Notes under the pieces: generated by a model
The model's input: only the letters and a program-made list of their open reading frames with translations
The model's database searches: none
What the model was told of the DNA's origin: nothing
Made by a program: the position numbers and the translations under genes
In this document: positions 30,454 to 38,940 of the stretch, in pieces
How positions within the stretch are numbered: the first letter of the stretch is position 1
Layout: each line of letters begins with the position of its first letter
Assembly: GCF_003351745.1 (NCBI RefSeq)
Contig: NZ_CP031222.1
Location: 3,640,207-3,704,206 of the forward strand
Origin: Aquirhabdus parva
GTDB lineage: Bacteria > Pseudomonadota > Gammaproteobacteria > Pseudomonadales > Moraxellaceae
DNA: 64,000 nucleotides
Direction of reading: 5' to 3'

Positions 30454-31623
30454 TTAAACACGCATCGGCATCACAACATAAACAGCGCCGCCTGCAGCAG
30501 GATCTTGGACCAGAGCCGATGCATTGGCATCACTTAAGGTCATTTGTAGCGTATCACCATCAATAACATTAAGAATATCAAGTAGGTATTGCGCATTGAA
30601 TGACATTTCAAGCGGTGTGCCTTGGTAGTTGATGACCAGATCTTCAACCGCTTCATCTTGCTCTGCGTTATTAGCGCGCATTTGCATGTTGTGATCATTA
30701 AGCTGTAAGAACACTCCACGCAATTTTTCATTACTGAGAATTGCTACACGTTGCAAAGTATGTTTGAACTCGTCCAAAGCCACTTGCATCACTTTATCGC
30801 CATTTTTTGGAATAACACGGCGATAGTCAGGGAATTTGCCGTCGATTAATTTAGTAGTAAAACGAATTTCGATATCTTCGCTGGTTGGACTGTCGCTGAC
30901 TTTACCCGGTTGGGTTAAGGTCACACTGAGAAATTCACGACCAATCAGGATAGACAATTGACTTTCATCTGCGCCCAGCAGGCGTTGCAACTCAAGCACA
31001 CCTTTGCGTGGCACGATCGCTTGTACGGCGGTACTGCCCTCAAGGACTGCTGTTGATTCAAGCATCGCTAAACGATGACCATCGGTCGTAACTGTACGCA
31101 GCTGACCTTCTGATGCTTCAAACAGCATGCCAGTCAGATAAAAGCGCACGTCTTGTACAGCCATGGCAAAAGCAGTTTTATCCAGTAAACGCTTGAGTGC
31201 GCGTTGATCAATCTGTAAACGGGTACCAGAGGTCAAGGAGTCACTGACTCCACCACTTAACAATGGAAAGTCTTCTGCAGGCAATGTACCCAGCATAAAA
31301 CGGCTGCTACCGGATTTCAGTTGACAACGACGATCATCCGCAGAGGTCAAATCAATCAATGCAGCATTAGGCAGTGACTTACAGATATCCATGAGTTTAC
31401 GGGCAGATAAGGTGGTGGCACCGGCTTCAATACAAGCGCCAGGTGGCAACTCAAGAAGCGCTACCAACTCAACCTCCAGATCAGAAGCGGTCAACGTCAA
31501 ATGGGTTGGCGTCACTTCAAGCTTGAGATTGGATAAAATAGGTAAAGTATGACGGCGTTCAACAGCGCTAGAAACTTGGGATAAAGCGCGTAAAAACAAA
31601 TCCTTAGTGATTTTAAGTTTCAT
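30454..31623 (-). CDS. dnaN: DNA polymerase III beta subunit (sliding clamp)
   Basis: The ring-shaped clamp that tethers polymerases to DNA. 389 residues, slightly longer than the E. coli clamp, with three repeated clamp domains. The N-terminus MKLKITKDLFLRALSQVSS and FLYLTGMLFE-like RFYLTGMLFE in domain 2 are typical. The C-terminus ends in GAVYVVMPMRV, the hydrophobic pocket-forming tail that ends in PMRL or similar in other clamps. It lies between dnaA (148 bases upstream) and recF. Confidence 0.97.
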   Translation of the reverse strand: MKLKITKDLFLRALSQVSSAVERRHTLPILSNLKLEVTPTHLTLTASDLEVELVALLELPPGACIEAGATTLSARKLMDICKSLPNAALIDLTSADDRRCQLKSGSSRFMLGTLPAEDFPLLSGGVSDSLTSGTRLQIDQRALKRLLDKTAFAMAVQDVRFYLTGMLFEASEGQLRTVTTDGHRLAMLESTAVLEGSTAVQAIVPRKGVLELQRLLGADESQLSILIGREFLSVTLTQPGKVSDSPTSEDIEIRFTTKLIDGKFPDYRRVIPKNGDKVMQVALDEFKHTLQRVAILSNEKLRGVFLQLNDHNMQMRANNAEQDEAVEDLVINYQGTPLEMSFNAQYLLDILNVIDGDTLQMTLSDANASALVQDPAAGGAVYVVMPMRV

Positions 31624-31771
31624 AATTTAGTCATGCTCTAAGATCTATAATAAAGTGGTCAGTGCTATAACGAGTTATAACATTTTTGTAGGCCAGCAGG
31701 TACGTATCTGACAACAAAAGTCATCAAAATATCATCTGTCTGTGTGCAGAAATCGTAAAAGAACTAAAACT

Positions 31772-33154
31772 TTAGCCCTGTAACATCCGCAATAAATTTT
31801 TGTAGTCAGCAGCGAAAGCTGGATCTGTCTTACAGAGCTCTACGACTTTATCGCAGGCATGCATGACCGTCGTGTGGTCTCGGCCACCAAAAGCAGAACC
31901 AATTTCAGGGAAGCTATCGCCAGTGAGTTCTCGTGATAATCCCATCGCGATTTGACGCGGACGCACATAAACTCGTGTACGTTTAGAACCGATTAACTCA
32001 CGCATCGGTATTCGGAAATATTCAACAACCACTTTTTGAATATTCTCGACACTAATCTGACGCGCACGAATAGAAATCTGATCTTTTAAGGCTTCTTTAA
32101 TAATCTCAATACTAATATCAACGCCTTTAAATCTCGCGGTTGCAATGACCTTATTTAATGCGCCCTCAAGTTCCCGCACGTTTGCCTGCACCTGCTGCGC
32201 AATAAATAATGCACAATTACGTGGTAATTCATAATCACTGGATTTTGCTTTACGCAGTAGAATATCAACGCGGTTTTCTAATTCAGGTGGTTCTACCGCA
32301 ATGGATAATCCCCAAGAGAATCGAGATACTAAACGTGCATCCATTTCAGTGATTTCTTTAGGATAACGATCCGAGGTTAAGATAATCTGCTTGGATTCCG
32401 TTAATAACTCATTAAAGGTATTAAAAAACTCTTCTAAACTCGCCGCTTTACCTGCAAGAAACTGAATATCATCAACCAAGAGTAAATCTAAAGTACGACA
32501 ATCTTTTTTAAACTTATCAATGCGTTGTTGCTGTAAAGCAGTCACAAAACCCGAGACAAACTGCTCTGAAGTCATATACATGACACGCGCATTAGGCGAT
32601 TTATCCAAAACAGCATGACCAACTGCTTGCATTAAATGGGTTTTACCCAAACCTGTTGCACCATATAGGAACAGAGGATTATGTTTAGAATCACCCAATT
32701 GATTAACAACGGTTTTACAGGTCTCAAAAGCCATTTTATTGGTCGGACCTTCAACAAACTCTTGAAAAACATATCCTTTGTTTAACGTGCGACGAACTTG
32801 TTCGGGCTGAATATTAAATGAGGATTGATTATTAATATCTGCAATATTTAAATTAGCGACGCTATGTGCAGAAATATCCTGATCTTTAATATCATCATCC
32901 AAAGATATTTTCTTATGTGTCGTTGGGCTAAATTTAACTTGAACGTCTGTAATAACGCCTTTGCTATATTCAAAAGCCAGTGCGCGAATACGCTCGATGT
33001 AGTTATCGGTAATATGCTTTGAAAAATAAGCATTGGGTGCATAAAGCGATAAGACATGACCATGCTCTTCTGCAATTAATGGACGAATCCATAATGTAAA
33101 CAAATTGTCTGCCATCTCGTGGCGCAGTGCCTCAAGACAATCCGTCCAAGCCAT
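31772..33154 (-). CDS. dnaA: Chromosomal replication initiator DnaA
   Basis: AAA+ initiator binding DnaA boxes in the adjacent oriC. About 460 residues from the ATG at 33154 (MAWTDCLEALRHE), which follows GGGGAAATAC. Domain I is residues 1-90, with a short acidic linker domain II. Domain III has Walker A YGATGLGKTHLMQA, Walker B LLLVDDIQFLAGK and RYPKEITEMDARLVSRFSWGL in pieces. Domain IV has the signature GGRDHTTVMHAC, which contacts the DnaA box. It is transcribed away from the origin, as usual. Confidence 0.97.
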   Translation of the reverse strand: MAWTDCLEALRHEMADNLFTLWIRPLIAEEHGHVLSLYAPNAYFSKHITDNYIERIRALAFEYSKGVITDVQVKFSPTTHKKISLDDDIKDQDISAHSVANLNIADINNQSSFNIQPEQVRRTLNKGYVFQEFVEGPTNKMAFETCKTVVNQLGDSKHNPLFLYGATGLGKTHLMQAVGHAVLDKSPNARVMYMTSEQFVSGFVTALQQQRIDKFKKDCRTLDLLLVDDIQFLAGKAASLEEFFNTFNELLTESKQIILTSDRYPKEITEMDARLVSRFSWGLSIAVEPPELENRVDILLRKAKSSDYELPRNCALFIAQQVQANVRELEGALNKVIATARFKGVDISIEIIKEALKDQISIRARQISVENIQKVVVEYFRIPMRELIGSKRTRVYVRPRQIAMGLSRELTGDSFPEIGSAFGGRDHTTVMHACDKVVELCKTDPAFAADYKNLLRMLQG

Positions 33155-33508
33155 GTATTTCCCCAAAACTAATCAATAAGAATGCGTAATGCCTTAAAGA
33201 AACATCAATCCAGAGACTAATATTTCCAATCATGTGTAAATTTCAGCGATATCAACAAAAAAGCTCAATTTGAGCATCACTCATCACAGTTACGATGGAT
33301 GAGCCCATCTAAGATTAAAGATTCACTGAACTGGAATCTGTATTTTCAATACCGAACCAAAGTTTGCTGCAAATCGGCAGCGTTCGATCAAAAAAACATT
33401 CTAGCCAATCACAAACCACCTGTCATTGCTTTTCCAACACCATTTTTCTCTTTAAAAAAAATTATCGTGAGAAAATTTTAATTTTCTGCAAATAATCACG
33501 ATAATTAT

Positions 33509-33517
33509 TGTGGATAA
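33509..33517 (-). promoter_or_regulatory. DnaA box 1
   Basis: TGTGGATAA on the plus strand, i.e. TTATCCACA on the minus strand, a perfect consensus. It abuts the AT-rich inverted repeat. Confidence 0.9.
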
Positions 33518-33568
33518 GTTCTGTGGAAAACTTTGTGGAAAAAGCTGTGGGTAGTTTTAACTTCTGAG

Positions 33569-33577
33569 TTATCCACA
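33569..33577 (+). promoter_or_regulatory. DnaA box 2
   Basis: TTATCCACA, a perfect consensus, in opposite orientation to box 1 and 60 bases from it. Confidence 0.9.
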
Positions 33578-33728
33578 AACAATGCACCTTTCATACACAG
33601 GTTAATCAACATGGTATTTTTTTGATTTATCGTGATTTTTTTCGGTTACGCACAGAAAAAGGCGGGTCTAATAATAATACCTCCAAATCCTAAAAACAAA
33701 AAATCAACTGCTAAATTCGAAAGAAAGT

Positions 33729-33737
33729 TGTGGATAA
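33729..33737 (-). promoter_or_regulatory. DnaA box 3
   Basis: TGTGGATAA, a perfect consensus on the minus strand. Confidence 0.9.
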
Positions 33738-33794
33738 CTTTTTGCGTTGTTTGTGATTAAATCTAAAAAGATCTAACTGATCAACACTTTATGC

Positions 33795-33803
33795 TGTGAA
33801 TAA
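33795..33803 (-). promoter_or_regulatory. DnaA box 4 (one base from the strict consensus)
   Basis: TGTGAATAA, i.e. TTATTCACA, fits TTATNCACA. It lies 28 bases upstream of the rpmH -35 element, so bound DnaA could affect that promoter. Confidence 0.65.
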
Positions 33804-33830
33804 AGGTTTTGTACATTGATATGAAAAGGA

Positions 33831-34031
<201 letters not shown>

Positions 34032-34232
34032 TGATGACTGTGTTTGATGTTTGATAAACGTTGTGATTGATTCAAATATTGATTTGGATCATCGTAAGTC
34101 GTAAGTTAAGTAATCAAAGATTGGTAATTAGCAATAATAAGTTATTCTTGGTTCATGTGATCTAAAGCATGAACGTTTGAATATATGTAGCCTTGTTAGT
34201 GTCCATTATAAAACATGCAAGGTCAAAACCAT

Positions 34233-34760
34233 ATGGGAATTGATCGCATGTTGACATTTGGTTTTTCTGCAAAACTTCGTTTATTGCAAGCAGCTGATTT
34301 CAAAACTGTTTTTGATAGTGCACTGTATAAAGTGCACCAGCCTGCTTTCATGCTCCTCGCTGTTGATCATCAAGAACATCCCCGTCTCGGTTTAGTCATT
34401 GCGAAACGAAAAATTCGTCGTGCGCATGAGCGTAACCGTGTCAAACGTTTAGCACGAGAAAGTTTTCGACTGCATCAAGCTGAATTGCCTGCCCTTGATA
34501 TTGTCCTGATGGCAAAATCTGACGCACAAACCTTGCCGAATGATGTAATTCAGCAACAATTAAGTCTTGCTTGGCGTCAATTGACCAAACGTTATCAAAA
34601 ACATCAGATGACTCTAAAGACTGGCGACACTGGTCGAACCGATCATGAGCCTAAGCAGTCAAAATCCACAGCACCTATTGAAAAAAATGAAGCGACTACG
34701 CTTGATTTAGGCAAAGCTGACCTCAGCAATACCGTAACGATTGCTCGGAATTCCGAATGA
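34233..34760 (+). CDS. rnpA: Ribonuclease P protein component
   Basis: Protein subunit of RNase P, which matures tRNA 5' ends with the rnpB RNA. The RNP signature appears as [19 protein letters not shown] (about residues 70-90), together with [12 protein letters not shown]. The start at 34233 ([11 protein letters not shown]) is favoured by AAGGT at normal spacing; 34215 and 34248 are alternatives. At about 175 residues it is longer than the usual 110-135 because of a polar C-terminal tail after the conserved domain. The stop overlaps the yidD start by four bases (ATGA), implying coupled translation. Confidence 0.93.
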   Translation: MGIDRMLTFGFSAKLRLLQAADFKTVFDSALYKVHQPAFMLLAVDHQEHPRLGLVIAKRKIRRAHERNRVKRLARESFRLHQAELPALDIVLMAKSDAQTLPNDVIQQQLSLAWRQLTKRYQKHQMTLKTGDTGRTDHEPKQSKSTAPIEKNEATTLDLGKADLSNTVTIARNSE

Positions 34761-35245
34761 AGACTGTTTTTCGGTGGCTTATTCAACTGTATCGCTTGCT
34801 TTTAAGCCCATTACTCGGGCCGCGTTGTCGTTTTTTCCCATCCTGTTCAGAGTATGCCTTAGAGGCGCTAGAACAGCATCCGCTGCCTCATGCTTCATGG
34901 CTGATCGCAAAGCGTTTGGGACGCTGCCAACCTTGGGGAGGCTCTGGATATGATCCCGTTCCACCCGCAAAGTCAGCATCTGATGATAACGATCGCTCTC
35001 ATTCTATGCAGAAGCTGCATGTGCTCTTGCATCATTCAAAGCACTGTCTATGTCAGCAAAACAGTGAAACTTTAAGGCATAATCTGGATGCGTTGACGCA
35101 AATAGAGCCAAAGAATGATGCGTCGCCGCAGCTGAATGATGAAAATCGTCACAGAATTCACAAATTTACACCGTATACTAGCCAGCCGCGTGGAACCTTC
35201 GCCTCAGTTTTACTGATGAAGCGTTTTGCTGACTCGGCTTTTTAA
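34757..35245 (+). CDS. yidD: Membrane protein insertion efficiency factor YidD with C-terminal extension
   Basis: A small membrane-associated helper of YidC/Sec insertion. The conserved region [34 protein letters not shown] (in pieces) and [15 protein letters not shown] covers residues about 3-75, with the three conserved Cys intact. The remaining 85 residues, rich in His, Asn and Gln, are not part of the family core, so the 162-residue protein is about twice the usual length. It overlaps rnpA by four bases and precedes yidC by 35. Confidence 0.9.
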   Translation: MKTVFRWLIQLYRLLLSPLLGPRCRFFPSCSEYALEALEQHPLPHASWLIAKRLGRCQPWGGSGYDPVPPAKSASDDNDRSHSMQKLHVLLHHSKHCLCQQNSETLRHNLDALTQIEPKNDASPQLNDENRHRIHKFTPYTSQPRGTFASVLLMKRFADSAF

Positions 35246-35280
35246 ATTCAACGTTTTAAATCAATGTTTTGGGGAATGTC

Positions 35281-36996
35281 ATGCAGAAGTGGGCAAAATA
35301 CCTAATCCTACTCGGGATGTTTATCACGGCGTACATGCTGATTTTGGCATGGCAGAAGGATTATGGGCATATTGCGGCAGATCAGAATGTAGCGACGCCT
35401 GTTGCGCAGACCGCGCAACCTGCTTCGGCAGATATTCCTAATGCAAACGCAAGTAGTGTTGCTGCGACACCAGTTAATAATGCTGACGTGCCGCCAGTCG
35501 CTACACCGAAAAAAGAAGCGGCTGCTCCTGTCATTGCACCTGCTCCTCAGGGTCTCATCACTCTGCAAACCGATATGTATCGCATCACAGTCGATCCTAA
35601 AGGCGGTGATGTCGTCCGTTCTGAGTTGCTTAATCACCTGAATGCCGTGGATAGTCAGAAGGCTTTTGTCTTGCTTGAAGACGGTCCAGGTCGTGTGTAT
35701 ACCGCGCAATCAGGTTTGATAGGTGTTGATGGTCCTGATGCGGCGGCAACAGGTCGTCCGCTATACACCTCTGCACAAACCAGCTATGTATTGGCAACTG
35801 GTCAGACCTCACTTGATGTCCCGCTGACTTTTGAAGCGCCGAATGGTGTACAGATCATCAAGAGTTTCCATCTGACTGCGGGTCAATACCCAATCAAGGT
35901 CAGCTATCAGATCATCAACCGTGGTAAGAAGCCTTGGCAGGGACAGATGTTCGGCCAAGTGAAACGGGATAACTCTGCCGATCCAAGTAAAGCCAATCAA
36001 GGCATGATGGGTATGTCTACCTATATGGGTGGCGCATGGGGAACTCCGGATTCGCACTACAACAAACTCAAGTTCACCAAATATCAGGAAGATCCGCTCA
36101 ATCAAACCGTCAAAGGTGGTTGGGTTGCGGTACTTCAGCATTACTTTGTGACCGCTTGGATTCCTGATGCGAATACAACGGCTGTGTTAAGTACGCGCGT
36201 CAGTGGCAACAACAATTTCATTGGCTTTACCGATCCAGTGGTTACGGTTGCGCCAGGCATGCAGCAGACAATTTCAGCGACGCTGTATACCGGTCCTAAA
36301 GTGCAAGATAACTTGAAACCGCTGGCGGTTGGACTTGATCAAACCGTTGATTACGGTTGGTTATGGCCGATTGCGCAAGTACTGTTTTTGGGTCTGAAAT
36401 ACATCCATGGCTTCATCGGTAACTGGGGTTGGTCGATCATTCTCCTCACCTTGTTGGTGAAGATCGTACTCTTCCCGCTTTCAGCGAAAAGCTATCGTTC
36501 AATGGCAAAAATGAAAGTTATTGCCCCTGAGATGCAACGTTTGAAAGAAGTGCATGGCGAAGATCGCATGAAGTTCTCGCAGGAAATGATGGCGTTGTAC
36601 AAAAAAGAAGGCGTAAATCCGCTGTCTGGATGTTTGCCGATTCTGTTGCAAATGCCAATTTTCATGTCGCTGTACTTTGTGTTTATGGAAAGCGTGGAAC
36701 TGCGTAATGCGCCGTGGATTGGCTGGATTACCGACTTGTCTTCTATGGATCACTGGTTTGTATTGCCGCTGATCATGGGTGTGACAATGTTTGTTCAACA
36801 AGCCTTGAACCCACAACCCGCTGATCCGATGCAAGCAAAAATGCTGCGCTTGATGCCGATTGTATTTACCGTCTTCATGCTGTGGTTCCCATCGGGTCTG
36901 GTTCTGTACTGGATCGTGAACAACTTGTTGACCATCGTGCAGCAAAAGTATGTCAATCATCAGATTGAAAAATCATACCACCCGAAAGTTGGTTAA
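35281..36996 (+). CDS. yidC: Membrane protein insertase YidC
   Basis: Inner-membrane insertase working alone or with SecYEG. 571 residues from the ATG at 35281, which follows GGGGAATGTC; a TTG at 35269 in frame is not needed. TM1 (YLILLGMFITAYMLILAW) is followed by an Ala/Pro/Val-rich linker, then the large periplasmic P1 beta domain (about 85-340). The conserved insertase core reads WGWSIILLTLLVKIVLFPLS, LPILLQMPIFMSLYF and FMLWFPSGLVLYWIVNNLL. It is followed by paired hairpins before mnmE. Confidence 0.96.
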   Translation: MQKWAKYLILLGMFITAYMLILAWQKDYGHIAADQNVATPVAQTAQPASADIPNANASSVAATPVNNADVPPVATPKKEAAAPVIAPAPQGLITLQTDMYRITVDPKGGDVVRSELLNHLNAVDSQKAFVLLEDGPGRVYTAQSGLIGVDGPDAAATGRPLYTSAQTSYVLATGQTSLDVPLTFEAPNGVQIIKSFHLTAGQYPIKVSYQIINRGKKPWQGQMFGQVKRDNSADPSKANQGMMGMSTYMGGAWGTPDSHYNKLKFTKYQEDPLNQTVKGGWVAVLQHYFVTAWIPDANTTAVLSTRVSGNNNFIGFTDPVVTVAPGMQQTISATLYTGPKVQDNLKPLAVGLDQTVDYGWLWPIAQVLFLGLKYIHGFIGNWGWSIILLTLLVKIVLFPLSAKSYRSMAKMKVIAPEMQRLKEVHGEDRMKFSQEMMALYKKEGVNPLSGCLPILLQMPIFMSLYFVFMESVELRNAPWIGWITDLSSMDHWFVLPLIMGVTMFVQQALNPQPADPMQAKMLRLMPIVFTVFMLWFPSGLVLYWIVNNLLTIVQQKYVNHQIEKSYHPKVG

Positions 36997-37005
36997 TTGC
37001 TTTAA

Positions 37006-37034
37006 GCATTCACGCTGTCTTGCAGCGTGAATGC
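37006..37034 (+). repeat. Perfect hairpin after yidC
   Basis: GCATTCACGCTG and its exact complement surround a five-base loop. No T-run follows, so it is more likely an mRNA 3'-end stabilising hairpin than a terminator. It is immediately upstream of a true terminator. Confidence 0.6.
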
Positions 37035-37048
37035 TCATGCTAGAATGG

Positions 37049-37095
37049 ACCGCTCTTATTGCGTTAGCTTGTGCTAACCCATTGAGCGGTTTTTT
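37049..37095 (+). terminator. Terminator between yidC and mnmE
   Basis: ACCGCTC / GAGCGGT outer stem encloses an inner GTTAGC-TTGT-GCTAAC stem and is followed by T6. Confidence 0.75.
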
Positions 37096-37131
37096 ATTGC
37101 CTTAGTTTCTTAAAATTTTAAGTAGGACCTG

Positions 37132-38511
37132 ATGATGTCGAATCCGTTTCAAACCCCAACCATAGCAGCAATTGCGACACCTTTAGGTCGGGGTGGGATT
37201 GGGGTGATTCGCTTATCGGGTGCCAAAGCGGTTCAGATTACTGAGGCGCTTACCGGTAAGCCAATTGCTAAAGCGCGGCAAGCGGCGTTTTCTAGGTTTT
37301 TGGACGAAGACCAAAGTACGATTGATGAAGGCTTGGTGCTCTATTTCCCAGCCCCCAATTCCTTTACTGGTGAAGAAGTGGTCGAGCTACAAGGTCACGG
37401 GGGAATAGTGGTGCAAAATGCCCTCCTTGCCCGTTTACTCGCACTAGGGGCTACTGCTGCGGGTCCAGGAGAGTTCTCTGCTCGCGCCTTCGCCAATGGC
37501 AAAATGGACTTGGTGCAAGCCGAAGCGATTGCTGATTTGATTGATGCAGTGAGTACCCAAGCAGCTCGTTCTGCGGTGCGCTCACTACAAGGGGATTTTT
37601 CAGCGCGGATCCAGAGGGTACTCGAAGAATTGATTCATCTGCGCCTCCATGTTGAAGCGGCAATCGATTTTCCCGAAGAGGAGATTGATTTTCTTGCCGA
37701 TGGGCGCATTTTGGCGTTGCTTGATCAAGTAATTGCTGCGATTAAGCAGGTCTTCTCATCAGCGCGTCAGGGGCAGCTACTCCGCGAAGGCTTACAAGTG
37801 GTGATCGCAGGTAAGCCGAACGCGGGTAAATCAAGCCTCTTAAATGCTTTAGCGGGTGTAGACCGCGCGATTGTCACTCATATCGCAGGGACGACACGGG
37901 ATGTCTTACATGAAAAAATTACGTTAAATGGTCTACCGATTACCCTGACCGATACTGCGGGATTGCGTGAGACGGACGATGTCGTCGAGATTGAAGGGAT
38001 ACGCCGCGCCTATACCCAGATTGAACAAGCGGATCTGTTGCTCTTGGTCTATGACTTAAGTGTGGATGAAGATCCTTTGGCACTTGCGAAACAGTTCTTT
38101 CAGGATGGTCTGGATCAACATCTGGATGCAAAACGGCTGATCTTTATCGGCAATAAAGCCGATCTAGCCCAGCAAACCGTCGGTATTTCTCAGCAATCGG
38201 GTTTTAGACAGGTCACATTATCCGCTAAGCAGAAGATTGGTATCGATGATCTGGTGCAATTGATCAGTGATCAAGCGGGTTACCATCCTGAAGAAAATAC
38301 TTTTATTGCGCGGACGCGACATTTGGATGCGTTAACGCGGTGTTTGTTGAGTCTGGATGATGCAAGGATTCAGTTGGTGGACTATCGGGCGGGTGAGCTG
38401 ATGGCGGAGTCGCTGCGACTGGCACAGAATGCCTTAAGTGAGATTACGGGTGAATTTACGGCGGATGATTTGCTTGGGAAGATCTTTGGGAGTTTTTGTA
38501 TAGGGAAGTAG
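37132..38511 (+). CDS. mnmE: tRNA modification GTPase MnmE
   Basis: With MnmG, it modifies the wobble uridine of certain tRNAs (cmnm5U). 459 residues. The N-terminal formyl-THF-binding domain begins [22 protein letters not shown] in pieces. The helical domain follows and encloses the G domain, with [14 protein letters not shown] (G1, about residue 225), [10 protein letters not shown] (G3) and NKAD (G4). The C-terminal FCIGK contains the essential Cys. The start is MM at 37132/37135. No mnmG, rsmG or parAB genes follow, unlike the classical arrangement in pseudomonads. Confidence 0.96.
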   Translation: MMSNPFQTPTIAAIATPLGRGGIGVIRLSGAKAVQITEALTGKPIAKARQAAFSRFLDEDQSTIDEGLVLYFPAPNSFTGEEVVELQGHGGIVVQNALLARLLALGATAAGPGEFSARAFANGKMDLVQAEAIADLIDAVSTQAARSAVRSLQGDFSARIQRVLEELIHLRLHVEAAIDFPEEEIDFLADGRILALLDQVIAAIKQVFSSARQGQLLREGLQVVIAGKPNAGKSSLLNALAGVDRAIVTHIAGTTRDVLHEKITLNGLPITLTDTAGLRETDDVVEIEGIRRAYTQIEQADLLLLVYDLSVDEDPLALAKQFFQDGLDQHLDAKRLIFIGNKADLAQQTVGISQQSGFRQVTLSAKQKIGIDDLVQLISDQAGYHPEENTFIARTRHLDALTRCLLSLDDARIQLVDYRAGELMAESLRLAQNALSEITGEFTADDLLGKIFGSFCIGK

Positions 38512-38513
38512 AA

Positions 38514-38804
38514 ATGCAATACATGAAAGTCAATTGGATACATGACTTCATCGATGATCCCATATGGATCTATGGAGAACTCAACGATGAAATGGAAGAA
38601 GTAAGAAAAATTGAAATTTTTAGAAATGGTCATTTGGGATATGCAGCTTGCAATGGTGTGAGCCATATCGCTTTTTCTTCTGAAGAAAATTGGCCAACTA
38701 AAGAAGAAATCGAATCTGATCCCCAATTTCAAGTCTTTATTATCTCACAGCAAGAATTTGAGGAGACTTGGGCAAAAGCAATGCATCAATCCGCTCAAAA
38801 TTAA
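38514..38804 (+). CDS. DUF6881 domain protein
   Basis: A 96-residue acidic cytoplasmic protein beginning MQYMKVNWIHDFIDDPIWIY, matching the DUF6881 pattern: WIHDF.D.P.WIY.E.D, VRKIEIFRNG..GYA, then a C-terminal region with SDPQFQVFIISQQEFEETW. The family is uncharacterised; small lone acidic proteins of this kind are sometimes immunity factors, but nothing here proves it. The ATG at 38514 follows the mnmE stop directly and uses AGGGAAG inside the mnmE end as ribosome site, so translation may be coupled to mnmE. Confidence 0.7.
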   Translation: MQYMKVNWIHDFIDDPIWIYGELNDEMEEVRKIEIFRNGHLGYAACNGVSHIAFSSEENWPTKEEIESDPQFQVFIISQQEFEETWAKAMHQSAQN

Positions 38805-38821
38805 GATGGAGGTATTCAATA

Positions 38822-38896
38822 ATGCTCTCAGAATCAGATATATCAATATTGTTTGCTAGAGAATTTCCAAATATACCTGTTAAAATTGAGAAATAA
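38822..38896 (+). CDS. 24-residue minigene or truncated gene remnant
   Basis: A perfect GGAGG site eight bases upstream of an ATG starts MLSESDISILFAREFPNIPV, which ends four codons later at TAA. The strong translation start is out of proportion to a 24-residue product. Either this is a real small protein or it is the 5' remnant of a longer gene that once followed the DUF6881 gene. No family is recognised. Confidence 0.35.
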   Translation: MLSESDISILFAREFPNIPVKIEK

Positions 38897-38940
38897 GGGA
38901 AGTGCTATCGGCTCCCGCATCAATCGTTTACCACGAACAT

